Under the pieces are notes generated by a model, which saw only the letters and a program-made list of their open reading frames with translations, was not told the DNA's origin and did not search any database. From Sulfurimonas sp. (GTDB lineage Bacteria; Campylobacterota; Campylobacteria; Campylobacterales; Sulfurimonadaceae): a stretch of 64,000 nt of DNA. The stretch spans positions 310,001-374,000 of the forward strand of contig NZ_JAPHUF010000007.1 in the NCBI RefSeq assembly GCF_026196735.1. Direction: 5' to 3'. A program made the translations under genes and the position numbers. Positions 9,827 to 16,747 of the stretch are shown here, piece by piece. Within the stretch, counting starts at the first letter, position 1, and each line of letters begins with the position of its first letter.

Positions 9827-9978
9827 TGGGTGGATTTATTGATGGAGTGATGATTATTCTTTTTGTACTCTTTATGATTTTTATTTTTGGCGGATATCAT
9901 AAAAATAAATCAGCAGCTCGTGAAGCAGAGAATGATATGAATAAAAAAAAATCTACTGAACAAAACAAAGATAAATAA
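9826..9978 (+). CDS. Small single-pass membrane protein (50 aa)
   Basis: A short gene whose ATG overlaps the trmL TGA. It encodes MGGFIDGVMIILFVLFMIFI followed by a glycine-containing turn and a Lys/Glu-rich soluble tail, so one N-terminal helix with a charged cytoplasmic C-terminus. The shape resembles CcoQ/FixQ-type subunits of cbb3 oxidases, but the sequence is too short to assign and no cco genes are nearby. Its overlap with trmL and good codon use support it as a real gene. Confidence 0.55.
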   Translation: MGGFIDGVMIILFVLFMIFIFGGYHKNKSAAREAENDMNKKKSTEQNKDK

Positions 9979-9988
9979 AGCTAAACTA

Positions 9989-10072
9989 TTAAAAAACTCT
10001 CTCTGCCCATTTTTCTAAACTATTTTCAAATCTCTCTAATAGACTTTGTGCATTTTTTACAATGATTGTCAT
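9989..10072 (-). CDS. 27-residue amphipathic peptide gene
   Basis: Short gene on the minus strand: ATG at 10072, stop at 9989-9991. An AAAGGA ribosome-binding sequence lies 7 bases before the ATG, as good as those of its neighbours. The peptide is MTIIVKNAQSLLERFENSLE plus seven residues rich in Trp, Glu, Arg and Phe, and would form one amphipathic helix. It is divergent from the S24-type regulator and shares its operator region. Its size and position resemble SOS-controlled membrane-active peptides (TisB type) or small regulator-binding peptides, but that is inference. Confidence 0.5.
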   Translation of the reverse strand: MTIIVKNAQSLLERFENSLEKWAERVF

Positions 10073-10132
10073 TTCAAATCCTTTAATTAATTGTTAAATA
10101 GTACACATAAATTTATATTAATATTAAAAATA

Positions 10133-10168
10133 TTGCATTTTGTCATATAATCTTTGACATTATTGCAA
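10133..10168. promoter_or_regulatory. Imperfect dyad, probable operator between divergent genes
   Basis: Left half TTGCA-TTT-TGTCA (10133-10145) and right half TGACA-TTAT-TGCAA (10155-10168) are inverted copies except for one base of spacing. The dyad covers the -35 region of the promoter facing the regulator gene (TTGACA 10154-10159) and a likely -35 (ATGACA, 10146-10141) facing the 27-residue peptide gene. This is the expected arrangement for an autoregulated, bidirectional operator. Confidence 0.6.
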
Positions 10169-10182
10169 AAAAGTATTATAAT
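10154..10182 (+). promoter_or_regulatory. Consensus sigma-70 promoter of the S24 regulator
   Basis: TTGACA at 10154-10159, a 17-base spacer and TATAAT at 10177-10182: a perfect match to the bacterial consensus, unusual in a genome where -35 elements are mostly unrecognisable. Start expected near 10189; AAGGA precedes the ATG at 10217. Such a strong promoter suggests tight repression by a protein bound at the overlapping dyad. Confidence 0.75.
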
Positions 10183-10216
10183 TTGGTGTATTTGAATTAA
10201 AAATAAAGGAAATGTC

Positions 10217-10876
10217 ATGAAAAACTTTTTAGAAATCATAGAAGAAGTTAAGAGTATTGTTTCTGCTGAATATAATGGTAAAAAAATATTTGATAAAGAT
10301 GTTGCCGATCTGTTAGGCATTAGTCAAATGAACTTTGCAACTATGAAAAAAAGAAATAAAATTCCTTTTGGTGAGCTTTTAGATTTTTGTGCATTAAAGT
10401 CCATATCAATTAACTGGATGCTATATGGCCAATCACCAGAAAGCCTTATTGATGCAACAAACAAATTTTTTATGGTTAAATACTTTAATGATGTAAATGC
10501 ATCTGCCGGTGGAGGCGGAGAGAATGAGTATGAAGATGCTCAACAGATAGAAATACCGCATGAATTTGTCCAGATGCTTGGAGGTGAGAGAGAGCTTCAA
10601 AATATAGAAGCTATTAATGTCTCCGGTGATTCTATGGAGCCTACTTTTAGCTACAATGACATAGTCTTTATCAATAGAAGTAAGACTGACCTTCAAAGAG
10701 GCGGTGTCTTTACCATAAGAACAGAAGCAGGCTTGTTTATAAAGAGAGTTCAAAAAAGAATAGACGGAAAAATAGATATAATATCTGATAATGAAGTCTA
10801 TTCAACACAAACGCTTGACCCAAGAGAGATTGAAGTTATAGGTAGAGTAGTTAGTAGATTTGGTGAAGTTGACTAA
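10217..10876 (+). CDS. LexA/CI-type transcriptional regulator (HTH + S24 peptidase)
   Basis: 219 residues. N-terminal phage-CI-like DNA-binding domain (about 1-75, KDVADLLGISQMNFATMKKR as the HTH) and a C-terminal S24/LexA-type domain with the catalytic Ser139 in VSGDSMEPTF and Lys176 in FIKRVQ. The linker has an Ala97-Gly98 bond in NASAGGGGE, placed like the self-cleavage bond of LexA and CI. Full catalytic set plus cleavable linker suggest RecA-stimulated autocleavage. It may repress itself, the divergent peptide gene and perhaps recN. No phage structural genes are nearby. Confidence 0.85.
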   Translation: MKNFLEIIEEVKSIVSAEYNGKKIFDKDVADLLGISQMNFATMKKRNKIPFGELLDFCALKSISINWMLYGQSPESLIDATNKFFMVKYFNDVNASAGGGGENEYEDAQQIEIPHEFVQMLGGERELQNIEAINVSGDSMEPTFSYNDIVFINRSKTDLQRGGVFTIRTEAGLFIKRVQKRIDGKIDIISDNEVYSTQTLDPREIEVIGRVVSRFGEVD

Positions 10877-10886
10877 AGGTTTTTAA

Positions 10887-12296
10887 TTGAAATATGTTTT
10901 TATAATTTTATCTATTGTTATACTTGTCGGCTGTACGGTTAAAGAGCAAATACAAGTAGATGTAATAACTCCTGTTAAAGAGATTGCGGTTAAAACTGAT
11001 GAAAACCTTACTTTAGAAGAAGTATCGGTAAAAGTTCCAAAAAAAGTCATACAAATATCTGACTTGATCAACATACCACAAGATGTTACACAATACTCAC
11101 AACATATCTCTAAAAATGCAGTATTTGACACTACTCAGGAAAAATATGAAAAATATTATTTTAGAATATGGAATATTAACGATGTGCCAGAAACCTTAAA
11201 CTCTATTAAATGGCCTTTTTCATCATTTAGTTTTGGTGAAAGTTATGGAGAGAACTTTCAGTTATTGGAGAAGAGTTTTTTTGACTATATGCTGGAAAAT
11301 GCAAACTTTGATACATATGCAACAGTAAATAAAAATGCAGTTACATTGAATAATATTGATATTAGAACTTTTCCAACAATAAAACCGCTTTTAATGGATC
11401 CAACTCTTGCAGGAGAAGGCTTTCCGTTTGATTATATGCAAAACAGCACAATTTCTGCAAATAAACCAATATTTATTTCACACTATTCTAAAGACAGAGA
11501 GTGGGTATATATCTTTAGTAGTTTTGCATCAGGTTGGGTTAAATCGGATGAAATAGTTATAATAGATCAAGCATATAGTGATTTGTGGCAAAAAGCACAA
11601 CAAGTCAGCATTGTAAAAGAAGATGTTCCAATATATGACAATAACGGAAACTTTTTGTTTAAGTCAAAGATAGGGATGATGTTCGCATTGATACAAGAAA
11701 ATACGGATACATATACAATACTTACCGTCTCATCATATAAACATTCAAAACCACTTTATACAAAATCTAAAATATCTAAAGATATAGCTAAAAAAGGCAT
11801 ACTGAAGTTTAATGAGCACAATATAAATAAAATTGTTTCTGAAGTCTCTAAAACAAACTATGGTTGGGGCGGAATGTATGGGCAAAGAGATTGCTCTTCA
11901 ATGCTTAGAGATATGTACGCTCCCTTTGGCATCTGGCTTCCTAGAAATTCGTATCAGCAGAGTAAAGTAGGAAAAGTAGTATCACTTGAAAATCTCAGTG
12001 ACGAAGAGAAGATAAAACTCATAAAAGATGAAGCTGTTCCATTTGAGACATTTTTGTATAAAAAAGGACATATAGTTTTGTATGTTGGAACTTATAATGA
12101 TGAAATTATAGTCTTTCACAACACTTGGGGAATCAAGACAAAAAAAGATGATGTAGACGGCAGAGTAGTGATCGGTAAGCCGATATTTAGCACTCTAAGA
12201 TTAGGAAAAAATCAAGAAAATTACGATGAAGACTCAGAGATACTTCGAAATTTAAAAAGTATGAATACTTTTACGAAGCACCCTAAAGAAGATTAA
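10887..12296 (+). CDS. NlpC/P60 family lipoprotein with SH3 domains
   Basis: Predicted secreted peptidoglycan peptidase of 469 residues. A lipobox (VILVGC, Cys about 16) marks a lipoprotein. The middle (about 130-310) is the N-terminal stabilising and SH3b1/SH3-type region found in this NlpC/P60 subgroup. The C-terminal catalytic domain has Cys in YGQRDCSSMLRDMYAPFG, His in KKGHIVLYVG and a third polar residue in VFHNTWG. The start is TTG at 10887; AAAGG overlapping the preceding stop supports it, and no in-frame ATG is near. It probably shares the transcript of the regulator. Confidence 0.82.
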   Translation: MKYVFIILSIVILVGCTVKEQIQVDVITPVKEIAVKTDENLTLEEVSVKVPKKVIQISDLINIPQDVTQYSQHISKNAVFDTTQEKYEKYYFRIWNINDVPETLNSIKWPFSSFSFGESYGENFQLLEKSFFDYMLENANFDTYATVNKNAVTLNNIDIRTFPTIKPLLMDPTLAGEGFPFDYMQNSTISANKPIFISHYSKDREWVYIFSSFASGWVKSDEIVIIDQAYSDLWQKAQQVSIVKEDVPIYDNNGNFLFKSKIGMMFALIQENTDTYTILTVSSYKHSKPLYTKSKISKDIAKKGILKFNEHNINKIVSEVSKTNYGWGGMYGQRDCSSMLRDMYAPFGIWLPRNSYQQSKVGKVVSLENLSDEEKIKLIKDEAVPFETFLYKKGHIVLYVGTYNDEIIVFHNTWGIKTKKDDVDGRVVIGKPIFSTLRLGKNQENYDEDSEILRNLKSMNTFTKHPKED

Positions 12297-12598
12297 GCTT
12301 TTATGTCTAAAAGCGAGCCAAACATTTCATCTTGTGTTTGAATGGCAGAAACATTTGCAGATGTTGCGCCTTGTACTATCATCTGGTCTGGAATCTCTTT
12401 AGATAAATCAGTTTGACTCTTTTGTGAGCCTGTATCATCTGTTTTACGGCTGTTGGCAGTAACAGAACTTCCAGTCTCTGACATCACCGTATCTGTCGGT
12501 CTAAACTTATCCGTATTTACATTTGCAACATTGTGCGCATTGTTGTTCATCATGGTTTGGTGAGCTTGTATAGATGAGATATTGTTTGATATATTCAT
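12293..12598 (-). CDS. Mini flagellar rod/hook-like protein
   Basis: 101 residues. The N-terminus (NNNAHNVANVNTDKFRP) is the Flg_bb_rod motif and the C-terminus (AQ-like VQGATSANVSAIQTQDEMFG, LLDIKA) resembles the C-terminal helix of FlgC-type axial proteins; the large central domain of true rod proteins is replaced by a Ser/Thr/Asp-rich linker. AAGGAG lies before the ATG and a TATAAT at 12628-12623 (minus strand) is a likely promoter. It ends in a 4-base convergent overlap. It could be an accessory rod or export-related protein. Confidence 0.7.
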   Translation of the reverse strand: MNISNNISSIQAHQTMMNNNAHNVANVNTDKFRPTDTVMSETGSSVTANSRKTDDTGSQKSQTDLSKEIPDQMIVQGATSANVSAIQTQDEMFGSLLDIKA

Positions 12599-12622
12599 TT
12601 GTACACTCCTTATCAGCTGTAA

Positions 12623-12628
12623 ATTATA
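12623..12628 (-). promoter_or_regulatory. -10 element of the mini rod-like gene
   Basis: TATAAT on the minus strand, about 25 bases before the ATG at 12598; AAGGAG lies between. No sigma-54 GG-N10-GC pattern was found here, unlike flgF. Confidence 0.45.
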
Positions 12629-12684
12629 ATAGTTAGAAGCTAAAAGTATGGTTATTTATTTGAAGTAGTTTTTTACATATAGAA

Positions 12685-12710
12685 AAGTATTCTACACCCC
12701 AAGAGTACTT
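12685..12710 (-). terminator. Probable terminator of dapD
   Basis: Inverted repeat AAGTATTC / GAGTACTT (one G-T pair) with a 10-base loop, 37 bases after the dapD stop. On the minus strand the stem is followed by the T-rich TTCTATAT. Confidence 0.5.
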
Positions 12711-12746
12711 CTTCGTTTTACTCAGGGCGTATGAAAAGAGATATAT

Positions 12747-13946
12747 CTAGTGAAGATCGGCGTTTAGCTTAATCTCTCTGGTTGAACGAGAAGCTGTAAT
12801 CTCACCGGTCATAGAGTTTTGTCTAAAGTGAAGACCGTGAAGTCCAGCTAGGCTTTTTCCTTTAAAGATTTCACCTTCCATAGTTAAACCTTTATTTACT
12901 TCTTGAATTTTAGCAAGCTCAGCAGGGTAAATACCTACTTTAGTACCTTCAAGAATTGCTAAACCTGCATCGATAATGCAGCCGTCACCCAATGGAATAC
13001 CACAAGTTGAATTTGCTCCAAGAAGTGTGTTTTTACCAATAGAGATAGGGTTTCCGTCAGTTCCACTTAGTACACCAAGGATAGAAGCTCCACCACCAAC
13101 ATCACTTCCTGCGCCAACGATTGCAGAACTTGAAATTCGTCCCTCAACCATAACCGGTCCGGTTGTGCCGGCATTGAAGTTAATATAAGAAGAACCTGGC
13201 ATTACAGTCGTTCCGGCTGCTAGCTGAGCACCAAATCTAACTTTTGAAGTGTCAAGGATTCTAGTGTTATCAGCAGGAATGATGTGCTGAAGGAATCTTG
13301 GGAATTTATCTACAAAGTCAATATGAGGATATTCATTTGCTAATTTTAGTTCAATTTCAAACTCACGAAGGTACTCAAGCTCAATTGGCTGACCGTTTGA
13401 CCAAGCTACATTTGGAAGAGCTCCAAAAGCACCGTTAAGGTTGATGCTTCTTAGTTCAACTTTTGCTTGACTCATCGCATATAGTTTTAGGTATGACGCT
13501 TCAACGCTTTTTAGTGCTTCATCAGCAAATATAAATGTTACTTTAAACTCGCCTTCTAAAGAACCGCTATTCATGATTTGATTGTAAAGTGCAGATACAA
13601 CTTGAATATTTTTGTGAGCATCTCCGTAAGCTTCATCCGCATAAGGAGTGAAGGCATTTAAACAGCTCTTTAAGAACGCAGCATTGATGTTACACACAAC
13701 TTCACTCTCATTAAAATCTACTTCAATACCTTGTTCTGCTAGTGCTTTTATAAAAATAGCAGCACTTCCAAAATTCTCATTCCAGTTTACTAGAGGGTAA
13801 GTTGCCTGAAGAGTTTTTTCAATATTTAGCTGTCCGAAATCTACTCTACATATACCAAAAGCTAAAGGATCTTTATAGCCTTTAGTAGATGATTTGATAT
13901 TTTCTATAAGTGCTTTAAAAGCATCTGTTGTTTCAATTATTTCCAT
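12747..13946 (-). CDS. dapD: Tetrahydrodipicolinate N-succinyltransferase (long form)
   Basis: Succinyl-CoA-dependent enzyme of the lysine/meso-DAP pathway. 399 residues from the ATG at 13946; the frame stays open upstream to 14000 but that extension is not plausible. N-terminal and middle domains (about 1-240) are those of the long DapD class, and the C-terminal left-handed beta-helix shows hexapeptide repeats (GAGSDVGGGASILGVLSG, IGKNTLLGANSTCGIPLGDG). It supplies the cross-linking residue of peptidoglycan. Confidence 0.93.
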   Translation of the reverse strand: MEIIETTDAFKALIENIKSSTKGYKDPLAFGICRVDFGQLNIEKTLQATYPLVNWNENFGSAAIFIKALAEQGIEVDFNESEVVCNINAAFLKSCLNAFTPYADEAYGDAHKNIQVVSALYNQIMNSGSLEGEFKVTFIFADEALKSVEASYLKLYAMSQAKVELRSINLNGAFGALPNVAWSNGQPIELEYLREFEIELKLANEYPHIDFVDKFPRFLQHIIPADNTRILDTSKVRFGAQLAAGTTVMPGSSYINFNAGTTGPVMVEGRISSSAIVGAGSDVGGGASILGVLSGTDGNPISIGKNTLLGANSTCGIPLGDGCIIDAGLAILEGTKVGIYPAELAKIQEVNKGLTMEGEIFKGKSLAGLHGLHFRQNSMTGEITASRSTREIKLNADLH

Positions 13947-14061
13947 GAATTCTCGCTTAAGTAATTTATTGGTCGCATTATACTTAAAAACTACTAACAA
14001 GAATTTATATATACTATCGTTCTAGGTTTTAATAACTAAATTTATATAAAAAAGAAAAAAC

Positions 14062-14571
14062 ATGGCTATGCATACCTGGATAGAATTTTTAAAAAACAAC
14101 GACTACTTAAGTGTTAAAAAACATATAAAAGATGGATTAGATGTAAACGATGCCAATGAAAACGGTGAATCTGTTTTAGCTCATGCTCTTAGGTATGGGT
14201 GTGATATGGACTTGTTGATGCTTCTAATAGATTCCGGTGCAGATGCGTACGACTTTGATGAAGAGGGTGTGAGTATCTTTGACATGGCAATTACTTACGA
14301 TAATTTAGACATGGTTAAATATTTAATAGATGAGGGCATAGATGTAAATGCAACACGAAGAAAAAGCGGGTTTACTCCCCTAATGGCTGCTGCATGCTAT
14401 GGAAGAATTGAGGTAGCCAAGTTGCTGATAGAAAAGGGTGCTGACAAAAATGCGGTTGACTCAAAAGGAATTAGTGTTATTGATTTTGCAAGAAAGATGA
14501 ATAAAAAAAGTATTTTAGGATTACTTGATTACGATGAAAACAGTCCTAAAAACACTTCTTATGCTAGATAA
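14062..14571 (+). CDS. Ankyrin-repeat protein
   Basis: 169 residues with about four ankyrin repeats: residues about 10-40 (HIKDGLDVNDANENGESVLA), 43-72, 73-107 (YLIDEGIDVNATRRKSGFTP) and 108-140 (AKLLIEKGADKNAVDSKGIS). No signal peptide, so a cytoplasmic protein-binding scaffold. The partner is unknown. It converges on the RHH-like gene. Confidence 0.88.
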   Translation: MAMHTWIEFLKNNDYLSVKKHIKDGLDVNDANENGESVLAHALRYGCDMDLLMLLIDSGADAYDFDEEGVSIFDMAITYDNLDMVKYLIDEGIDVNATRRKSGFTPLMAAACYGRIEVAKLLIEKGADKNAVDSKGISVIDFARKMNKKSILGLLDYDENSPKNTSYAR

Positions 14572-14577
14572 AAACTC

Positions 14578-14769
14578 TTAATCAAAAAATTTGCCTTGTC
14601 TCTCATCATCAAGAGGTTTGCGCTTTTCTTTAGCTAGCCACTCTTGAAGAAGTGCTTCAACAACTTTACTGAGACTCATCTTGTACCTATTTCTAGAGTA
14701 CTTCATAGCTTCATCCCATGTTTTTTTATCTATTAATAAACTTCTTGTTACTTCATCTTTTGGCTGCAT
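14578..14769 (-). CDS. Small RHH-like hypothetical protein
   Basis: 63 residues: a short strand-like segment (EVTRSLLIDKKTWDEAMKYS) and a helix-turn-helix part (KMSLSKVVEALLQEWLAKEK) matching the layout of ribbon-helix-helix DNA-binding proteins or antitoxins. No toxin-like partner is adjacent; the gene upstream is an HTH protein eight bases away. Conserved function unknown. Confidence 0.6.
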   Translation of the reverse strand: MQPKDEVTRSLLIDKKTWDEAMKYSRNRYKMSLSKVVEALLQEWLAKEKRKPLDDERQGKFFD

Positions 14770-14777
14770 TATAGTCC

Positions 14778-15389
14778 TTAAGATGCTTGAAGCAGATTTA
14801 CAAAACTTTTGTAACTCTCTACAATTTTTTTATTTTTTTGACTCTGTATATAAAATTCTATTGCTTTTTTCCCTAGTCTAGGTATTTCATTTTTAACTGC
14901 CCAACTGCTAACCGTACCTTCTGGAACTTCAAGTATATTAGCAAGATGTTTTTGTGTGATTTGCAGTTCACTACAAACTTCTTTAACTATATTTGCCTTT
15001 GCTTTAGATCTTTTTTTTCGTTTTTGCGGCTCTAAAACAAGGATATCCTCAGGCTCTTTTTTTACTTCTGTTTTTGTAGTGTTTTCATCTATCCAGTCCA
15101 ATACTTCTGACGCACTTAAGACCCAATCTCTGCTGTTCATATTTTTTATAACTTCATTGGTAAAATTTAGAACATTTGTTTTAGCAAACTCTTCATTGGA
15201 GAGTTGATACAGGATTGAAAATGCCAATTGTCTCGCAGCAGGACCGGTATGACCCCAATCAAAGCCATTTTTTGATTCAGAATATAAATCATTTCTCAGT
15301 GAAAGTTCTAGTTCTCCGTAGGTTACAAACCTTGCTCCAAGTAATGTTTTGTGCCCTTTAAAAGCATGGTTGTTTCTCATGTTAGCCAT
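14778..15389 (-). CDS. DUF6166-like and HTH two-domain protein
   Basis: 203 residues. The N-terminal ~95 residues resemble DUF6166: a short strand region, FDWGHTGPAARQLAFSIL and a closing Trp-containing helix (SRDWVLSASEVLDWI). After a charged linker, the C-terminal ~65 residues form an HTH (QKHLANILEVPEGTVSSWA). It is probably a DNA-binding regulator, followed eight bases later by the RHH-like gene. The DUF6166 match is from memory. Confidence 0.6.
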   Translation of the reverse strand: MANMRNNHAFKGHKTLLGARFVTYGELELSLRNDLYSESKNGFDWGHTGPAARQLAFSILYQLSNEEFAKTNVLNFTNEVIKNMNSRDWVLSASEVLDWIDENTTKTEVKKEPEDILVLEPQKRKKRSKAKANIVKEVCSELQITQKHLANILEVPEGTVSSWAVKNEIPRLGKKAIEFYIQSQKNKKIVESYKSFVNLLQAS

Positions 15390-15398
15390 ATTTGCCTC

Positions 15399-15524
15399 TT
15401 AAATTTTAAATGTATAATGATCATCGACTTTATTGTTTTTTGCTTTTTTGTCACAAAAAGAAAAACGATAGACAACATATATGGATACACTTAGCAATAA
15501 TAGTGCCAATAACCAAATTAACAT
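15399..15524 (-). CDS. Small single-pass membrane protein (41 aa)
   Basis: A short gene with ATG at 15524 preceded by AAGGA. The peptide starts MLIWLLALLLLSVSIYVVYR, one membrane helix, followed by a short Lys/Asn/Asp-rich tail with a Cys. It lies between the MoCF-domain gene and the DUF6166 gene, in the same orientation, leaving only 9 and 51 bases to its neighbours. No function can be assigned. Confidence 0.5.
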   Translation of the reverse strand: MLIWLLALLLLSVSIYVVYRFSFCDKKAKNNKVDDHYTFKI

Positions 15525-15575
15525 GATGAATTTCCTTGATTTTTACTTATGTAGTAAATATCGACATGTGCATGA

Positions 15576-16307
15576 TTATATTAAGCTGTAGGGGATTTTT
15601 AACTCGTTTAGATACTTTGTAAAAAGATTAAAATTGTTTTGTACATGTGACTTGTCTGAAGCACATAGTGATATCTCAACAGAGACTTTATCTTCGCCTA
15701 GTATAGGTAAAGAAGATAGTTCTATATCTGAAGGAATCTCTTTCATAACGGATACAAGGGTGTTTTCACTGGTTTGTGCAAGCAGAGTCAGTCTGTATTT
15801 TTCATCTGGTTCACTAAAAAATTCCTCAATTGCTGCACTAATCATAGGGTGTGCCATCTGCGGAAATCCCGGAACAAAAAAATATCTGTTTTTCAGAGAA
15901 AATCCTGACATGTTGTTTACAGGATTAAATAGCAAACTTGAGTCTACAGGCAAATCTGACATGTAAATTCTGTGTGGATATGCCTCGTCGCCAAATCTAT
16001 CTACTATATCCTGCTCAAATTTTTTATGTCTTTGAAGTGGTTTTGATGTGAAAACTTCTGCAGCAATAGCCCTAGTCAAGTCATCTGGAGTAGAGCCTAT
16101 TCCTCCAAATGAGAACATAACTGATTTTTTGTCATTTTTTATAAGAGTGTATATATTTTTAATAAGCTCTTCATTGTCTTTAATAATAAATGAAGCGGTT
16201 AGTTCATGCCCGTATTTAGCAAGAGCATTTTTTAAAAACTCAAAATGTTTATCTATTCGGCGACCATTAAGTATCTCAGTGGCAATTATGCAAGCGTAAA
16301 AGTTCAT
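15576..16307 (-). CDS. MoCF/CinA-type molybdopterin-binding domain protein
   Basis: 243 residues. The N-terminal ~170 residues have the MoCF_biosynth fold: ATEILNGRRIDKHFEFLKNA, then FSFGGIGSTPDDLTRAIAAE, the glycine-rich binding loop of MogA and of the CinA N-terminal domain. The C-terminal part (FVPGFPQMAHPMISAAIEEF and on) is that of short CinA-like proteins lacking the amidase domain. The role may be molybdopterin or NAD-derivative metabolism; the family alone does not decide. Confidence 0.8.
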   Translation of the reverse strand: MNFYACIIATEILNGRRIDKHFEFLKNALAKYGHELTASFIIKDNEELIKNIYTLIKNDKKSVMFSFGGIGSTPDDLTRAIAAEVFTSKPLQRHKKFEQDIVDRFGDEAYPHRIYMSDLPVDSSLLFNPVNNMSGFSLKNRYFFVPGFPQMAHPMISAAIEEFFSEPDEKYRLTLLAQTSENTLVSVMKEIPSDIELSSLPILGEDKVSVEISLCASDKSHVQNNFNLFTKYLNELKIPYSLI

Positions 16308-16361
16308 TGTGGTTTCTGCTTTTTATTTAATGTTATTTAGAGATTATACTATTATATAGAG

Positions 16362-16367
16362 TATAAT
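16362..16367 (+). promoter_or_regulatory. -10 element upstream of the acidic coiled-coil gene
   Basis: TATAAT 30 bases before the ATG at 16397, with AAAGG between. It lies in the divergent region shared with the MoCF-domain gene. Confidence 0.5.
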
Positions 16368-16396
16368 TACAAAATTAAAATTATAAAAGGTGTTTT

Positions 16397-16702
16397 ATGT
16401 CTTATGCACAAAAACTACAAGAGTTACTAACAAAGAGCGTTATCCCTGATTTAGATGAGAGATTAGACGAAATATTTGAAGAAATTGCTGACAACAAAGA
16501 AGCAAGCGAAGATGCAAAAGAAGAGATTGAAGAACTTCGTGAATTCAAAGCTGATTTGCAAGATGTTTTAGAAGATATAGAGAATGGGGATATTGAAGAA
16601 GATGAGTGCAAAGAGCTTATAGACGACATTTTAGAGGCTCAAAAAAGCAGCGAGGAAGAAGATTTTGGATTTTTTGAAGAGAATGAAGTTGAGCAAGACT
16701 AA
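16397..16702 (+). CDS. Acidic coiled-coil hypothetical protein
   Basis: 101 residues, strongly acidic and almost wholly helical: heptad-like segments about 14-90 (LDERLDEIFEEIADNKEASE and on) with no membrane helix. No family recognised. Good ribosome-binding sequence. Located upstream of the RND operon in the same direction; a TATAAT at 16724-16729 suggests that operon has its own promoter. Confidence 0.65.
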   Translation: MSYAQKLQELLTKSVIPDLDERLDEIFEEIADNKEASEDAKEEIEELREFKADLQDVLEDIENGDIEEDECKELIDDILEAQKSSEEEDFGFFEENEVEQD

Positions 16703-16747
16703 ATAACAACTTCATTACAGATATATAATTAAAAAATCAGGAGTCTT

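Noticed and set aside
10217..10876. Prophage marker
   Set aside because: The regulator is phage-CI-like, but the neighbours are chromosomal cell-wall, flagellar and biosynthetic genes; no integrase, portal, terminase or attachment repeats are visible.
12599..12746. Sigma-54 promoter for the mini rod-like gene
   Set aside because: No GG-N10-GC pattern on the minus strand; a sigma-70 TATAAT is present instead.
12747..14000. dapD extended to 14000
   Set aside because: The added residues are not family-like; the ATG at 13946 begins the conserved N-terminus.
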